A stretch of 64,000 nt of DNA from Tellurirhabdus rosea (GTDB lineage: Bacteria; Bacteroidota; Bacteroidia; Cytophagales; Spirosomataceae), in NCBI RefSeq assembly GCF_026278345.1, contig NZ_CP111085.1, forward strand, positions 3,241,501-3,305,500, read 5' to 3'. The notes beneath the pieces were generated by a model. The model saw nothing but the letters and a program-made list of their open reading frames with translations, did not search any database and was not told the origin of the DNA. The translations under genes and the position numbers were made by a program. Below are positions 8,701 through 18,074 of the stretch, one piece after another. Numbering within the stretch: the first letter of the stretch is position 1; each line of letters opens with the position of its first letter.

Positions 8701-8879
8701 AGAAGGTATGAGGTATGAGGTATTAGGTATGAGGGTATAAGGTATGAGGTAGGAGGTGTTAGGCAGGAGGTAGGAGGGGTGAGGTAGCTCTGCCTGATCT
8801 TTAGCTGTCGGGCGGAGCCGCCTCATACCTCACACCTTATACCTCAAACCTTATTCCTCATACCTAACTCCCAACTTAC
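8701..8879. repeat. Intergenic long palindrome (copy 4)
   Basis: The left half repeats GGTATGAGGTA-type heptamers many times; the right half repeats the complement CCTCATACCT. The centre holds GCTCTGCC facing GGCGGAGC. Because each arm is internally repetitive, many pairing registers are possible. It fills the whole gap between the xylB start and the trehalase stop. Confidence 0.8.
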
Positions 8880-8888
8880 ATCTGCAAA

Positions 8889-10403
8889 TTACGCTTCTTC
8901 AGCCTTCAACGCCAAATAAACCCCGTTGGTCCAGCCAAACCCGTCCTGGTTGGGATATTCGCCGCCGCCAGCGTCCAGGTGGGTGTCCACGACATTGTAT
9001 TTCTCCATCAATTTGCCGGTATTCTGAAAAACCCGGTCGTTGAGGGCCAGCCAGCGTTCACGAATCAGACGGGCCGTTTCGATAAAGCCGTAATCCGTCA
9101 GGCTGCGGTAGGCAATCCACTGCAGGGGAGCCCAGCCGTTGGGCGAGTCCCACTGCTGCCCGGTCTGGTGCAGGCTGGTAAGCACGCCGCCGGGCTGTAA
9201 AAACTCATTGACCACTTTTTCGTGAACCCGTTCGGCCTGGCCGGGCGTGGCGATGCCGACGTAGAGCGGAAACAGCCCCGCCAGCGAGAAAATCCCCGTA
9301 TCCAGCCGACTCCGGCTCTGAAGGTCCATGAAAAACCCGGCTCGCTCGCTCCAGAACAGTTCCCGGATGGCGTGGGCGCGGTTTTCGGCGCGGCGGTCGT
9401 AGAGGTCGGCCGCTTTGGGCTCACCGGCGCCCCGGTAAGCATCGGCCATGGTTTGCTCCATGACGTACAGCAGGCAGTTCAGGTCAACGGGCAGAATGTG
9501 GCAGGTCTTGGTTTTGGCAAAGGTCCGGGCGTCGCTCATCCAGCGGCTTGAAAAATCCCAGCCCGATTCGCAGGCCGCCCGCACATGGCGATACACCGAC
9601 TCGGGGGCATAGCCCAGGGCGATGGCCTCGTGCACCAGATCCACGTCTTCGCGGTACGACTCGGGCCGGGGCGCGGGCGTGTCGTCCCAGTAGCGGTTCA
9701 GCGTGCAGAAATCCGGGACCAGCACCACCCGTCGGTAAGCCGGTTCGGATTCGTCGAGGCGAAAAGAGCCGTCCATCCAGAACATATACTCCTTGTGCAG
9801 ATGCGGCAGGTAGCGAATCAGAACCGCGGGGCCGTCCTCCGCGGCCAGCAGCCGGAGCATCAGGGCAAAAAAGGGCGGCTGGGCCCGGTCGAGAAAGTAA
9901 GTGCGGTTGGCATTGGGAATGTGGCCGTAGGTGTCGATGAGGTGGGCAAAATTTTCGATCATGCCCCGCACCAGGTCCATCTGTCCGTCGATTCGCAGGC
10001 CCAGCATCGTAAAATAGCTGTCCCAGTAGTACAACTCCCGGAAACGGCCGCCCGGCACGATGTAGGGATACGGCACCGGCAGCAGCGAACTGTTCGGCTC
10101 GGTGTTCCGGGTCAGCTTGGGCCACATGCGGCTGATGTGTTCGGCGGTGGGCAGGCGGTGCTGGCTGTCGTGCTCCGTGCTGATGAGGGGCGGCCTGCGG
10201 AAATGCGCCTGAATAAATTTGTCGAGCCGGAAATCGTCCCGCAGTTTCTCCGACTCATACCGGATCATGATTTCCTCGGGATCGGTGGTCGGAAGACAGT
10301 CGGCAAAGGTCTTCGAATCCTCAAAAATGGCCTGCATCTGCACATCATGAAAAAGGACGCCGAACTGCGTGTCGGGAGAAAGCGGATTTTGCAGAAACTT
10401 CAT
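8889..10403 (-). CDS. Trehalase (GH37)
   Basis: Hydrolyses trehalose to two glucose units. 504 residues from MKFLQNPLSPDTQF. Both family signatures are clear: PGGRFRELYYWDSYFTMLGL (residues about 130-150) and QWDSPNGWAPLQWIAYRSL near residue 430. No signal peptide is seen, so it should act in the cytoplasm like E. coli TreF. It is transcribed away from the trehalose-6-phosphate synthase/phosphatase fusion, with 117 bp between start codons that include a 10-bp inverted repeat. Making and breaking enzymes for the same osmolyte therefore share one promoter region. The start is supported by an AGAGAAG-like ribosome site upstream. Confidence 0.96.
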   Translation of the reverse strand: MKFLQNPLSPDTQFGVLFHDVQMQAIFEDSKTFADCLPTTDPEEIMIRYESEKLRDDFRLDKFIQAHFRRPPLISTEHDSQHRLPTAEHISRMWPKLTRNTEPNSSLLPVPYPYIVPGGRFRELYYWDSYFTMLGLRIDGQMDLVRGMIENFAHLIDTYGHIPNANRTYFLDRAQPPFFALMLRLLAAEDGPAVLIRYLPHLHKEYMFWMDGSFRLDESEPAYRRVVLVPDFCTLNRYWDDTPAPRPESYREDVDLVHEAIALGYAPESVYRHVRAACESGWDFSSRWMSDARTFAKTKTCHILPVDLNCLLYVMEQTMADAYRGAGEPKAADLYDRRAENRAHAIRELFWSERAGFFMDLQSRSRLDTGIFSLAGLFPLYVGIATPGQAERVHEKVVNEFLQPGGVLTSLHQTGQQWDSPNGWAPLQWIAYRSLTDYGFIETARLIRERWLALNDRVFQNTGKLMEKYNVVDTHLDAGGGEYPNQDGFGWTNGVYLALKAEEA

Positions 10404-10435
10404 TAACAGCTTCTCTTTTTTGGGGTTAACTAAGT

Positions 10436-10487
10436 AGAGTTGATAGGCAGAGTTTATCGAATACCATAAATTCTGTGTATCAACTCT
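10436..10487. promoter_or_regulatory. Inverted repeat in the divergent trehalase/otsAB promoter region
   Basis: AGAGTTGATA (10436-10445) and TATCAACTCT (10478-10487) form a perfect 10-bp inverted repeat separated by 32 AT-rich bases. Flanking GTTA/TAAC extends it after a gap. It sits midway between two divergent starts, as expected of a shared operator, although an RNA hairpin cannot be excluded. Confidence 0.55.
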
Positions 10488-10520
10488 TTTTAACTCCCGA
10501 CACACCGATAAAGATTTAAG

Positions 10521-12728
10521 ATGAAAGACAACCGCCTCGTTATCATATCTTACCGTTTGCCGTTTTCCTTCAAAAACGAGAACGGTACCATGACCATGAA
10601 GCCCTCGGCCGGCGGTCTGGTAACGGCCATGAAATCGCTCGATTTAAGCGATTCGCCGCAGAAGCCGGTCTGGGTTGGCTGTGCGGACTTTCCGCGCCGG
10701 ACCTGGGAAAAGTACAAACATCTGGTCAACGATGATTTTGAATATGTCCCGGTTTTTCTCGATAAAAAAGTGAATGCCGACTTCTATAACGGCTTTGCCA
10801 ACTCGGTGCTCTGGCCGCTTTTTCATTATTTCACAACGTATGTGGAATACGAAGAGCGGTATTTTACGGCCTACAAAAAGGCGAATGAAGCCGTGGCGGC
10901 CACCCTTGGCGAGCTGATACAGCCCGACGACGTGGTCTGGGTGCACGATTATCACTTCATGGGACTGCCGCGCCTGCTGCGCGAACAGCATCCGGAGGCG
11001 ACCATTGGCTTCTTTCTGCACATTCCGTTTCCGTCCTACGAACTGGTCCGGATCGTGCCGGACGTCTGCCGGGAGTATCTGCTGACGGGGATGCTTGGGG
11101 CCGATCTGGTGGGCTTTCACACCACGGACTACAACATTCATTTTCTGCAATCGGTGCAGCTGGCGCTGGGCGTGCAGCAGAAGGTCTGGAAGCTCACCTA
11201 CCAGCAGCGGACGGTGCAGACGGGCGTTTTTCCGGTCGGGATCAATTATGCGCTTTTCAACGATGCTTTCGACCGCGAAGACGTGGTGGCCGAGCGGCAA
11301 AACCTGAAATCGGCCTACGAGGGCAAGCAGATTATTTTTTCGGTCGACCGGCTGGACTATACCAAAGGCGTCATGCAGCGGCTCGACGCGCTGGAATGGT
11401 TTCTGGCGCATTATCCGGAGTACACCGACAAAATTGTATTTATTCTCGTCGTCGTACCCTCGCGGGATGAAATTTCCAAATACGGGGAGCGGAAGCAGCT
11501 GATCGAACAGGCTGTGGGCCGCATCAACGGAAAATACGGCTCGCTGACCTGGCGCCCGATTGTCTACCAGTACGGTTCGGTCACCAATGCGGAACTGAAC
11601 GCGCTGTACACCGCCTGCGACGTGGCCCTGATTACGCCCATCCGCGACGGAATGAATCTGGTGGCCAAGGAGTTTGTGGCGTCCCGCCGCGACCGGCAGG
11701 GCGTGCTGGTGCTGAGCGACATGACCGGGGCGGCGACCGAACTGACCGAGGCCCTGCTCATCAACCCGCTCGACGAAGCCGAAATCGGGGAAAAGATGAA
11801 AATCGCCCTCGAAATGAGTGCGGAAGAACAGCGCGAGCGCATGACGACCATGCAGACCCGGCTGGCCGATTACGACGTGAAACGCTGGGCCAACGAGTTC
11901 CTCAAAGCCCTGCTGACCATGCAGGAGGCCGTCCGCAAAAACCCGGTTCGTTCCCTGAAAGACAGCGTGCTGGCGGAGTTGCGGCAGACGTACCGGCAGG
12001 CCCAGGCCCGGCTGATTCTGCTGGACTACGACGGGACGCTGGTCAATTTTGTGCCGCGCCCCGAAATGGCCGCGCCTTCGGCCGAGACGGTCCGGGTAGT
12101 GGCCCAACTGGCTGCGCAGCCGGGAAACAAGGTGGTGCTCATCAGCGGGCGCGACAGCCAGACGCTCGACGGCTGGTTTGGACACCTGCCGGTAGACATG
12201 GTTGCCGAGCACGGAGCGTATCTCAAGCAGAAAGGCATCTGGCGCAGCGGCGTGCTGGACGACGGCTCGTGGAAAGACCTCGTCAGGCCGTTTTTGCAGG
12301 AATTCGTCAGTCGTTGTCCGGGGGCGTTTGTGGAGGAAAAAAGCCATTCGCTGGCCTGGCACTACCGCAACACCCGGGAAGAAACAGGTTTTCTGCGTTC
12401 CCGCGAACTCATTTTCACGATGGATAACCTGCTGCCCGAAAAACTGCGGGTTCTGGACGGCAACAAGGTGGTCGAAATCAAAAGTATCGAGACCGACAAG
12501 GGCAAAGTGGCCCGGCAACTGACGCTGGCGCAACCCTACGACTTTGTCCTGGCCCTGGGCGACGACCGCACCGACGAGGATATGTTCTGCGCCCTGACGT
12601 TGAAAAACCAGCATACCGTGAAGGTCGGGCGGGGCAGTACAGCGGCGAAATACCGGGTCAATGGCGTCGCCGAGGTGCTGGAACTGCTGCAGGGATTTGG
12701 CGAACAGATCGAACGTCAGCCCGGTTAG
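10521..12728 (+). CDS. Bifunctional trehalose-6-phosphate synthase/phosphatase (OtsA-OtsB fusion)
   Basis: 735 residues in two parts. Residues 1 to about 465 are a GT20 synthase: the N-terminal glucose-6-phosphate site (SYRLPFSF, SAGGLVTAMKSL), VWVHDYHFMGLP, FLHIPFPSYE, VDRLDYTKGV and the nucleotide-sugar site DGMNLVAKEFVASR. Residues about 490-735 are a HAD phosphatase with the nucleophile motif LLDYDGTLVNF and the late acidic motif GDDRTDEDMF. Together they make trehalose from UDP-glucose and glucose 6-phosphate in one chain, as in many Bacteroidota and in plant/yeast TPS proteins. The gene diverges from trehalase, so the locus controls the trehalose level in both directions. Confidence 0.97.
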   Translation: MKDNRLVIISYRLPFSFKNENGTMTMKPSAGGLVTAMKSLDLSDSPQKPVWVGCADFPRRTWEKYKHLVNDDFEYVPVFLDKKVNADFYNGFANSVLWPLFHYFTTYVEYEERYFTAYKKANEAVAATLGELIQPDDVVWVHDYHFMGLPRLLREQHPEATIGFFLHIPFPSYELVRIVPDVCREYLLTGMLGADLVGFHTTDYNIHFLQSVQLALGVQQKVWKLTYQQRTVQTGVFPVGINYALFNDAFDREDVVAERQNLKSAYEGKQIIFSVDRLDYTKGVMQRLDALEWFLAHYPEYTDKIVFILVVVPSRDEISKYGERKQLIEQAVGRINGKYGSLTWRPIVYQYGSVTNAELNALYTACDVALITPIRDGMNLVAKEFVASRRDRQGVLVLSDMTGAATELTEALLINPLDEAEIGEKMKIALEMSAEEQRERMTTMQTRLADYDVKRWANEFLKALLTMQEAVRKNPVRSLKDSVLAELRQTYRQAQARLILLDYDGTLVNFVPRPEMAAPSAETVRVVAQLAAQPGNKVVLISGRDSQTLDGWFGHLPVDMVAEHGAYLKQKGIWRSGVLDDGSWKDLVRPFLQEFVSRCPGAFVEEKSHSLAWHYRNTREETGFLRSRELIFTMDNLLPEKLRVLDGNKVVEIKSIETDKGKVARQLTLAQPYDFVLALGDDRTDEDMFCALTLKNQHTVKVGRGSTAAKYRVNGVAEVLELLQGFGEQIERQPG

Positions 12729-12852
12729 GCGTCCGCTCGTCGGAGCCGCCGATGAACGGGCAACTGACCATTGTTACCCCGATAACCTTCACTAAATCAT
12801 GGTGGAACGAGCGGCTGGGTGCCAGTTTTGCCCCGTTCCAATCCGATTCATC

Positions 12853-13554
12853 ATGAAAACGCCTTCTCATTTTCTCCGCCGCTGGGCTCTGAATTGTGCC
12901 GCCGGCGAGCTGCTGGGCATCGGGGCTGCGGGCCTCATCGCCGTTGGTTACCTGACCGCTTTCGGCGAAGCCGTCTCCTGGCCCGAGCGCATCGCCTTTC
13001 TCCTCCTGATGCTGGTCGCCGGGGCGGTGGAAGGTTCGCTGCTGGGCTGGTTCCAGAGCCGGGTGCTGACTGATTTGTTCCCGGGCCTGAATCGCGGCCG
13101 CTGGCTTCGGCTTACCCTCGCGGTGGCCGTGCTGGGCTGGCTGCTCGGGATGATGCCTTCAACGCTGATTTCCGGCGATTCGGCCTCCGGGCCCGCCGCC
13201 GACCCGTCGGATTCGCCGCTGCTGTTCTTTTCGCTGACGGCGGGAGCGGGGCTTTTTCTGGGAGCCGTATTCGGCTGGTTCCAGTGGTTTGAACTGCGCC
13301 GGCACACGCCGCAGGCTGCCCGCTGGGTGGTGGCCAATGCCCTGGGCTGGGCCGTTGCCCTGAGCTGCATCTACCTGGCCGCCTCCTGGCCGGATGCGCA
13401 GACGCCCGCCTGGCAGATTGTCGTTTCCGGAATCGTCGGCGGTTTGGCGGGCGGCGGGCTGCTTGGCCTCATCACCGGACTCTTTTTGCTGAAACTTAAG
13501 CCGTTTGCTGACGAACCAAAGCACAGTATTTCTATCTTGCAGTTGCAGGACTGA
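12853..13554 (+). CDS. Hypothetical integral membrane protein
   Basis: 233 residues starting MKTPSHFLRRWALNCAAG. I see about six hydrophobic segments (near residues 17-38, 48-68, 88-108, 130-150, 165-185 and 200-222), with GW(F)Q repeats in two of them (LLGWFQSR and VFGWFQWFEL), suggesting an internal duplication of a three-helix unit. There are no catalytic residues or known domain. It is preceded by a 124-bp gap after otsAB and followed by a secreted protein gene, with no strong sign of an operon. An earlier in-frame ATG at 12799 adds 18 non-hydrophobic residues and is less likely. Confidence 0.75.
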   Translation: MKTPSHFLRRWALNCAAGELLGIGAAGLIAVGYLTAFGEAVSWPERIAFLLLMLVAGAVEGSLLGWFQSRVLTDLFPGLNRGRWLRLTLAVAVLGWLLGMMPSTLISGDSASGPAADPSDSPLLFFSLTAGAGLFLGAVFGWFQWFELRRHTPQAARWVVANALGWAVALSCIYLAASWPDAQTPAWQIVVSGIVGGLAGGGLLGLITGLFLLKLKPFADEPKHSISILQLQD

Positions 13555-13622
13555 TTCAGAATGGGCGCAACGCAGTCAGGGTAGGGCGCGTATTGTGAAT
13601 CAGACGTTTGTATTCCTTTTCG

Positions 13623-14636
13623 ATGCCTATGAAACGACTTTACACTGCCTTGCTTTTTCTGTTGGTGGCTGCTTCGGGCCGTGCTCAAAGCATTGAGGAT
13701 TATTACAAACCCACCCCAAAGCCCGGACAGCCCACACGTCTGAATCCGGATGCGGACTATTCCGGCACGCGGGCACATCCGTCCCGCAAAGTGAGCTGGG
13801 ACCGCATCATGGCCCGTTACGGCGATACGTACACCAAAAGCCGCTGGTACCTGGGGGCCGAAGGACTCGTGCGAACCGACCGTAGCCAGATCACCGAAAC
13901 CTTCAACGGGCTGGTCAGCACGGAACCCGCAACGGCCCTGAACTGGGGCGTTACCGTCGGATGGGTGAGCCGCGAACGGTGGGCGCTGGAAATGGGCTAC
14001 AGCCAGGTGCCCATTCACAATACCCTGCAAATCAGCAACGGCCGCAGTCCGCTCCGGTTCGAATTCAAGAACGCGGGCAACGGACTCGTGCTGCGAGGCA
14101 AACGGCGCCTGCTCTTCACCGGCCGACCCGCCGAAAACACGAACCGGCTGGGTCCGGCCAACCGCTCCGGTTTCTGGGTCGGTGCGGGACTCTGGGCCAT
14201 TCCGGGCAACGGAGAAACGGTGAACCAGATGGGCTTCCGGGGCTTCATTCCCCGCGGCTCCCGAACGGCTCCCGATACCCTCCGGCTGACGACCCAGACC
14301 CAGACAAGTCGGCAATGGACGGCCCTGGCCGAGCTTTCGGCCGAATACGCCATCCGGCTCGGCGGCCATGCCGAAATCAGCGTTTTCCTGCGGAAGAACT
14401 GGGGTTTCAGCAACGCCATCACGACCAGCCTTTCCTACAGCGTCAACCGCGGCGAGCCGCAGCGGGCCGTCATTGGCAGCGACGGCAGCGGCTGGGGCTT
14501 TGGCATTTCCCTGCGGTATGTGTACGGCCAAACCTACGACGTCCGGAAAATGCCCAATATCTTTAACCTGAAAGGAAATCCGCCCGCCGAAAAAACCGGG
14601 CCGCGGCAGATCGGCAACGAAGTGTACCAGCCTTAA
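13623..14636 (+). CDS. Hypothetical exported protein, probably outer-membrane associated
   Basis: About 337 residues with a signal peptide (MKRLYTALLFLLVAASGRA, cut before QSIEDYY). Two in-frame ATGs (13623 and 13629) are both possible starts. After a proline-rich linker the protein alternates short amphipathic strands and turns (WYLGAEGLVRTD, NWGVTVGWVSRERWALEMGYS, LNLNG-like turns, FWVGAGLWAIPG, GWGFGISLRYVYGQ), the look of a small beta-barrel. A barrel inserted in the outer membrane is inference. It converges with the M23 peptidase gene with only 2 bp between stop codons. No family is recognised. Confidence 0.7.
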   Translation: MPMKRLYTALLFLLVAASGRAQSIEDYYKPTPKPGQPTRLNPDADYSGTRAHPSRKVSWDRIMARYGDTYTKSRWYLGAEGLVRTDRSQITETFNGLVSTEPATALNWGVTVGWVSRERWALEMGYSQVPIHNTLQISNGRSPLRFEFKNAGNGLVLRGKRRLLFTGRPAENTNRLGPANRSGFWVGAGLWAIPGNGETVNQMGFRGFIPRGSRTAPDTLRLTTQTQTSRQWTALAELSAEYAIRLGGHAEISVFLRKNWGFSNAITTSLSYSVNRGEPQRAVIGSDGSGWGFGISLRYVYGQTYDVRKMPNIFNLKGNPPAEKTGPRQIGNEVYQP

Positions 14637-14638
14637 GC

Positions 14639-15532
14639 TTACTGGACAGCCGGCATGTCCGACGGGTCCATCAGCAGATAACCCGGATTGACGCGCGCCC
14701 CGTGCCAGCGCACTCCCAGGTGCAGGTGCGGCCCCGTGGTCCGGCCGGTACTGCCGACGGTGCCGATTTTCTGCCCTTTCGTCACGGTCTGGTTGTCCTT
14801 CACGGCCAGGTCTTTCAGGTGCATATATTCGCTGATGAGGCCGTTGCCGTGGTCGATAAAGACCGTATTGCCGCTGAAAAAGTGGTTGGCCGCCACGATT
14901 ACCCGCCCATTCCCGACGCTCATGACGGACTTCCCGGCCGTAACGGGATAATCCATGCCCGTATGCCGGTCGCGGGGCTGTCCGTTGAAACTGCGGCAGG
15001 AGCCAAAATTACCTTCGCCCTTCGGCAGCGGATCGGCGGGTTTGCCCACGGGCAGGTCAAAAACGGCCGGTCGCTCGTCCTTTTTGAAGTTCAGCAACGG
15101 ACTGACGACGGCCATTTCCCGCTGGTGGCGGGCCTGGTTCGGGGCCGAAACGTTGACGTATTCTTTCTTGGGAAAATTATCGAAGTCCTCGTACTTACAG
15201 GGCTGCTCCGAAACGGTCAGTTTGGCGCTTTCCAGCTTGCCGCCCGTTGTCCGCCGGGAAATGGTGTACGTGCCGGGCTTTTTCTCCATGTCAATGGGAA
15301 AATAACAGGTGCCGTTGACGGGGTCCCACGAGCGGTCTTCCAGGCTGCACCGCTTGCAGTTGCCCGACCACCGCACCACCATGCCCTGCGCGGCCGACAC
15401 CGATTTAGGGGCCGTGCTCTGGCTGGCGCTGCCGGATTTGGAAGCGGTCGTTCGGGCGGCACCACCGGCGGTCTGGGCGAGTCCGGCGTTCCAGGCGGCC
15501 AGGGCCAGTCCGGCCAGAAGGAATTTTTTCAT
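14639..15532 (-). CDS. Exported M23-family metallopeptidase (LytM-like)
   Basis: 297 residues with a signal peptide (MKKFLLAGLALAAWNAGLA) and a Ser/Thr/Ala-rich linker. The C-terminal 120 residues form the M23 zinc domain: RHTGMDYP supplies the first His and Asp ligands, and GPHLHLGVRWHG supplies the HxH motif. Such enzymes cut peptidoglycan cross-bridges or, when inactive, act as activators; the ligands here are complete. The N-terminal half contains four cysteines (NCKRC, TCYFP, QPCKYE) that might form disulfides or bind a metal in the periplasm. It converges with the preceding barrel-like protein and sits about 115 bp from a strong terminator. Confidence 0.9.
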   Translation of the reverse strand: MKKFLLAGLALAAWNAGLAQTAGGAARTTASKSGSASQSTAPKSVSAAQGMVVRWSGNCKRCSLEDRSWDPVNGTCYFPIDMEKKPGTYTISRRTTGGKLESAKLTVSEQPCKYEDFDNFPKKEYVNVSAPNQARHQREMAVVSPLLNFKKDERPAVFDLPVGKPADPLPKGEGNFGSCRSFNGQPRDRHTGMDYPVTAGKSVMSVGNGRVIVAANHFFSGNTVFIDHGNGLISEYMHLKDLAVKDNQTVTKGQKIGTVGSTGRTTGPHLHLGVRWHGARVNPGYLLMDPSDMPAVQ

Positions 15533-15647
15533 AGGCGTTGAGTTTTTACTTCAAAACCGCTCCCCTGACCAATTGTTGAACCTTCTTCGCGTACGACCTC
15601 TCGCGGCCGACGAAACTGCTTTTTTGGTAAACTGCTGAAAAAGCAAA

Positions 15648-15692
15648 GCTCCTGACGGGCAAAGACGTGTGTGGTCTTTGCCCGTCAGGAGC
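15648..15692 (-). terminator. Strong intrinsic terminator of the S9 peptidase gene
   Basis: Perfect 18-bp stem (15648-15665 with 15675-15692; GCTCCTGACGGGCAAAGA and its complement), 9-nt loop, followed on the minus strand by a T-rich tract. It lies 25 bp past the peptidase stop codon. Confidence 0.85.
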
Positions 15693-15716
15693 CTGGTTAC
15701 GCCGTTACTCCGTCGT

Positions 15717-17810
15717 TCAGGCGGATATTCCGGCCAGATGGATCATAAAGGCATATTCCATCGCCACATCCTTGAGGGCAGCAAACCGTCCCGACGCGCC
15801 GCCGTGGCCTGCCTCCATGTTGGTGTGGAGCAGCAGCAGGTTGCTGTCGGTTTTCATCGTCCGGAGTTTGGCGACCCACTTGGCGGGTTCCCAGTACTGC
15901 ACCTGCGAATCGTGCAGTCCGGTCATAACCAGCAGGTTGGGATACGCTTTGGCTTCCACGTTGTCGTAGGGCGAATAAGACAGCATGTAATCGTAATACT
16001 CCTTATTTTTCGGATTGCCCCATTCCTCAAACTCGCCGGTGGTGAGCGGAATGCTTTCGTCGAGCATCGTCGTCACGACATCCACAAAAGGCACCACCGC
16101 GATAATGCCGCGGTACAGGTCCGGCCGGAGGTTCGCCACGGCACCCATCAGCAGCCCGCCTGCGCTACCGCCCATCGCAAACAGCCTGTCGGTCGAGGTG
16201 TATTTTTGCTCCGTCAGAAAAAGTGAGACATCCACGAAGTCGGTGAACGTGTTCATTTTCTTCAGCAGTTTGCCGTCTTCGTACCAGCGCCGCCCCATTT
16301 CCTGCCCGCCGCGGATGTGGGCAATGGCGCAGATGAAGCCCCGGTCGAGCAGACTAAGGCGGGTGGAACTAAAGCCCGGCTCGGTCGAGTAGCCGTAGGA
16401 GCCGTAGGCGTATTGCAGCAGCGGGGCGGTGCCGTCTTTGGGGGTTCCTTTCCGGTAGACCAGCGAAACCGGCACCCGGACCCCGTCGCGGGCCGTGGCG
16501 TACAGACGTTCGGAAACGTAATTGTTCTGGTCGAAGCCGCCGAGCACTTCCTGTTGTTTCAGCAGGGTTTTCTCCCGGGTATCCATGTTGTAGTCATAGA
16601 CCGAACCGGGCGTGGTCATCGACGAGTAGGAGAACCGCAGGATGTTGGTCTTGAAATCCGGATTATAGGAAATGGCCGCCACGTAGGCCGGTTCGCCGAA
16701 GTCGAGGTAATGCTCTTCCTGCGTGGGCTGGTGGATGATCCGCAGGTGCATCAGCCCTTCTTTCCGTTCGCCCAGCACCAGGTGGTTGGTGAACATATCC
16801 ATCTGCTGCAGAAACACGTCCGGCCGGTGCCCGATGACCTCCTGCCAGAATTTCCGGTCGGTCAGAGCGTCGGCGGGCGGCTCGGGCAATTGCTCGGGTA
16901 CGGCCATGAGCCGGAAGTTTTCGGCCTCCCAGTTCGTGCGGATGTAGAACTGATCGCCCACGTGCGAGACATCGTACTCGTGGCCCTTCTGCCGGGGCAG
17001 AAACGTCCGGAACGCGCCGGTCGGGTTGGCGGCTTCGAGCAGCTGGTATTCGGAGGCTACCCCGTTCTGCTCCGACACAATGGCGATGTACTTTTTGGAC
17101 TTCATCCGGCCCAGACCCATGTAAAACTGGTTGTCCTTTTCTTCGTACACCAGCACGTCCGTCGCCGGGTCGGAGCCGAGCGTATGGCGGTAAACCTGAA
17201 AACCAAGCAGCGTTTGCGGGTCTTTTTTGATGTAAAAAAGCGTCTGGTTGTCTGCCGCCCAGGCAAAGCTGCCCGCTTCCACGTCCGGGATGGCCTCCGG
17301 GAAAAAGGTGCCGGTCGTCAGATTCTTGACCTTCAGCGTGTACATCCGGCGGCTGATCGTGTCTTCACAGAAAATGGCCAGTTCTTCGTTATCCGACACT
17401 TCGTAGCCGCCCAGATCGTAGTAGTCGTGCCCCTCGGCCAGTTCGTTGCAGTTGAAAAGCACTTCCTCCGGGCCGTCGAGCGACCCGCGTTTGCGGCAGT
17501 ACAGCGGGTATTCGCTGCCTTCGAGGTAGCGGGTGTAGTAGAAATAGTTGTTTTCGCGGTACGGCACCGACTCGTCCTGCTGCCTGATGCGGCCTTTCAT
17601 TTCGTCAAAAAGCCTTTCGCGAAACTCTTTCACGGGCGACAGGACCTGCTCGGTATATTCGTTTTCGGCTTCCAGATAGGCAATGACCTCCGGGTCTTCG
17701 CGCTGGTTGAGCCAGTAGTAATTGTCGGTCCGGGTGTGGCCGTGGACGGTCAGATCTTCCGGTTTTACGGCCGCACGCGGCGGTGCGGAAGCTGTAATGG
17801 GCTGTGTCAT
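15717..17810 (-). CDS. S9 family peptidase, oligopeptidase B-like
   Basis: 697 residues, the normal size for oligopeptidase B/prolyl oligopeptidase enzymes. The N-terminal two thirds form a beta-propeller that filters substrates by size. The C-terminal alpha/beta hydrolase domain carries the triad: Ser in GGSAGGLL, Asp in GLHDSQVQYWEP and His in EAGHGGASGRF. The YAYGSYG and GFICAIAHIRGGQEMGRRWYEDG segments are diagnostic of the family. No signal peptide, so cytoplasmic cleavage of short peptides, typically after basic residues, is expected from the family. It is monocistronic and followed by a strong terminator. Confidence 0.95.
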   Translation of the reverse strand: MTQPITASAPPRAAVKPEDLTVHGHTRTDNYYWLNQREDPEVIAYLEAENEYTEQVLSPVKEFRERLFDEMKGRIRQQDESVPYRENNYFYYTRYLEGSEYPLYCRKRGSLDGPEEVLFNCNELAEGHDYYDLGGYEVSDNEELAIFCEDTISRRMYTLKVKNLTTGTFFPEAIPDVEAGSFAWAADNQTLFYIKKDPQTLLGFQVYRHTLGSDPATDVLVYEEKDNQFYMGLGRMKSKKYIAIVSEQNGVASEYQLLEAANPTGAFRTFLPRQKGHEYDVSHVGDQFYIRTNWEAENFRLMAVPEQLPEPPADALTDRKFWQEVIGHRPDVFLQQMDMFTNHLVLGERKEGLMHLRIIHQPTQEEHYLDFGEPAYVAAISYNPDFKTNILRFSYSSMTTPGSVYDYNMDTREKTLLKQQEVLGGFDQNNYVSERLYATARDGVRVPVSLVYRKGTPKDGTAPLLQYAYGSYGYSTEPGFSSTRLSLLDRGFICAIAHIRGGQEMGRRWYEDGKLLKKMNTFTDFVDVSLFLTEQKYTSTDRLFAMGGSAGGLLMGAVANLRPDLYRGIIAVVPFVDVVTTMLDESIPLTTGEFEEWGNPKNKEYYDYMLSYSPYDNVEAKAYPNLLVMTGLHDSQVQYWEPAKWVAKLRTMKTDSNLLLLHTNMEAGHGGASGRFAALKDVAMEYAFMIHLAGISA

Positions 17811-18074
17811 GGATGAACGTAGGAAAGTATCCGGTTAACAACGACCGGCCGCATTTCGTTGGCCGGGGAAATAAGATTTCAAAACGGTGACTTCGCCTCT
17901 GCCGTTGCGTCCTTGTAAGCGTAAACGCATTAAAACAAGGCGACCCGCGCGGCGCGGCGTATAAATGGCACGTTCTGTGCGGCCACTTTGCCAAAGATGA
18001 AAGTTTTTAGCAATTGGTATTCGTTCGGTACGGTGCTTTTTTGTTATTTTGAAAAGGTTTGTAGTCCCCTCTCC

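Noticed and set aside
8701-8879. CRISPR or insertion-sequence end suggested by many GGTATGAG repeats
   Set aside because: Units are 7-8 bases with no spacers and form an inverted structure; no transposase or cas gene is present in the window.
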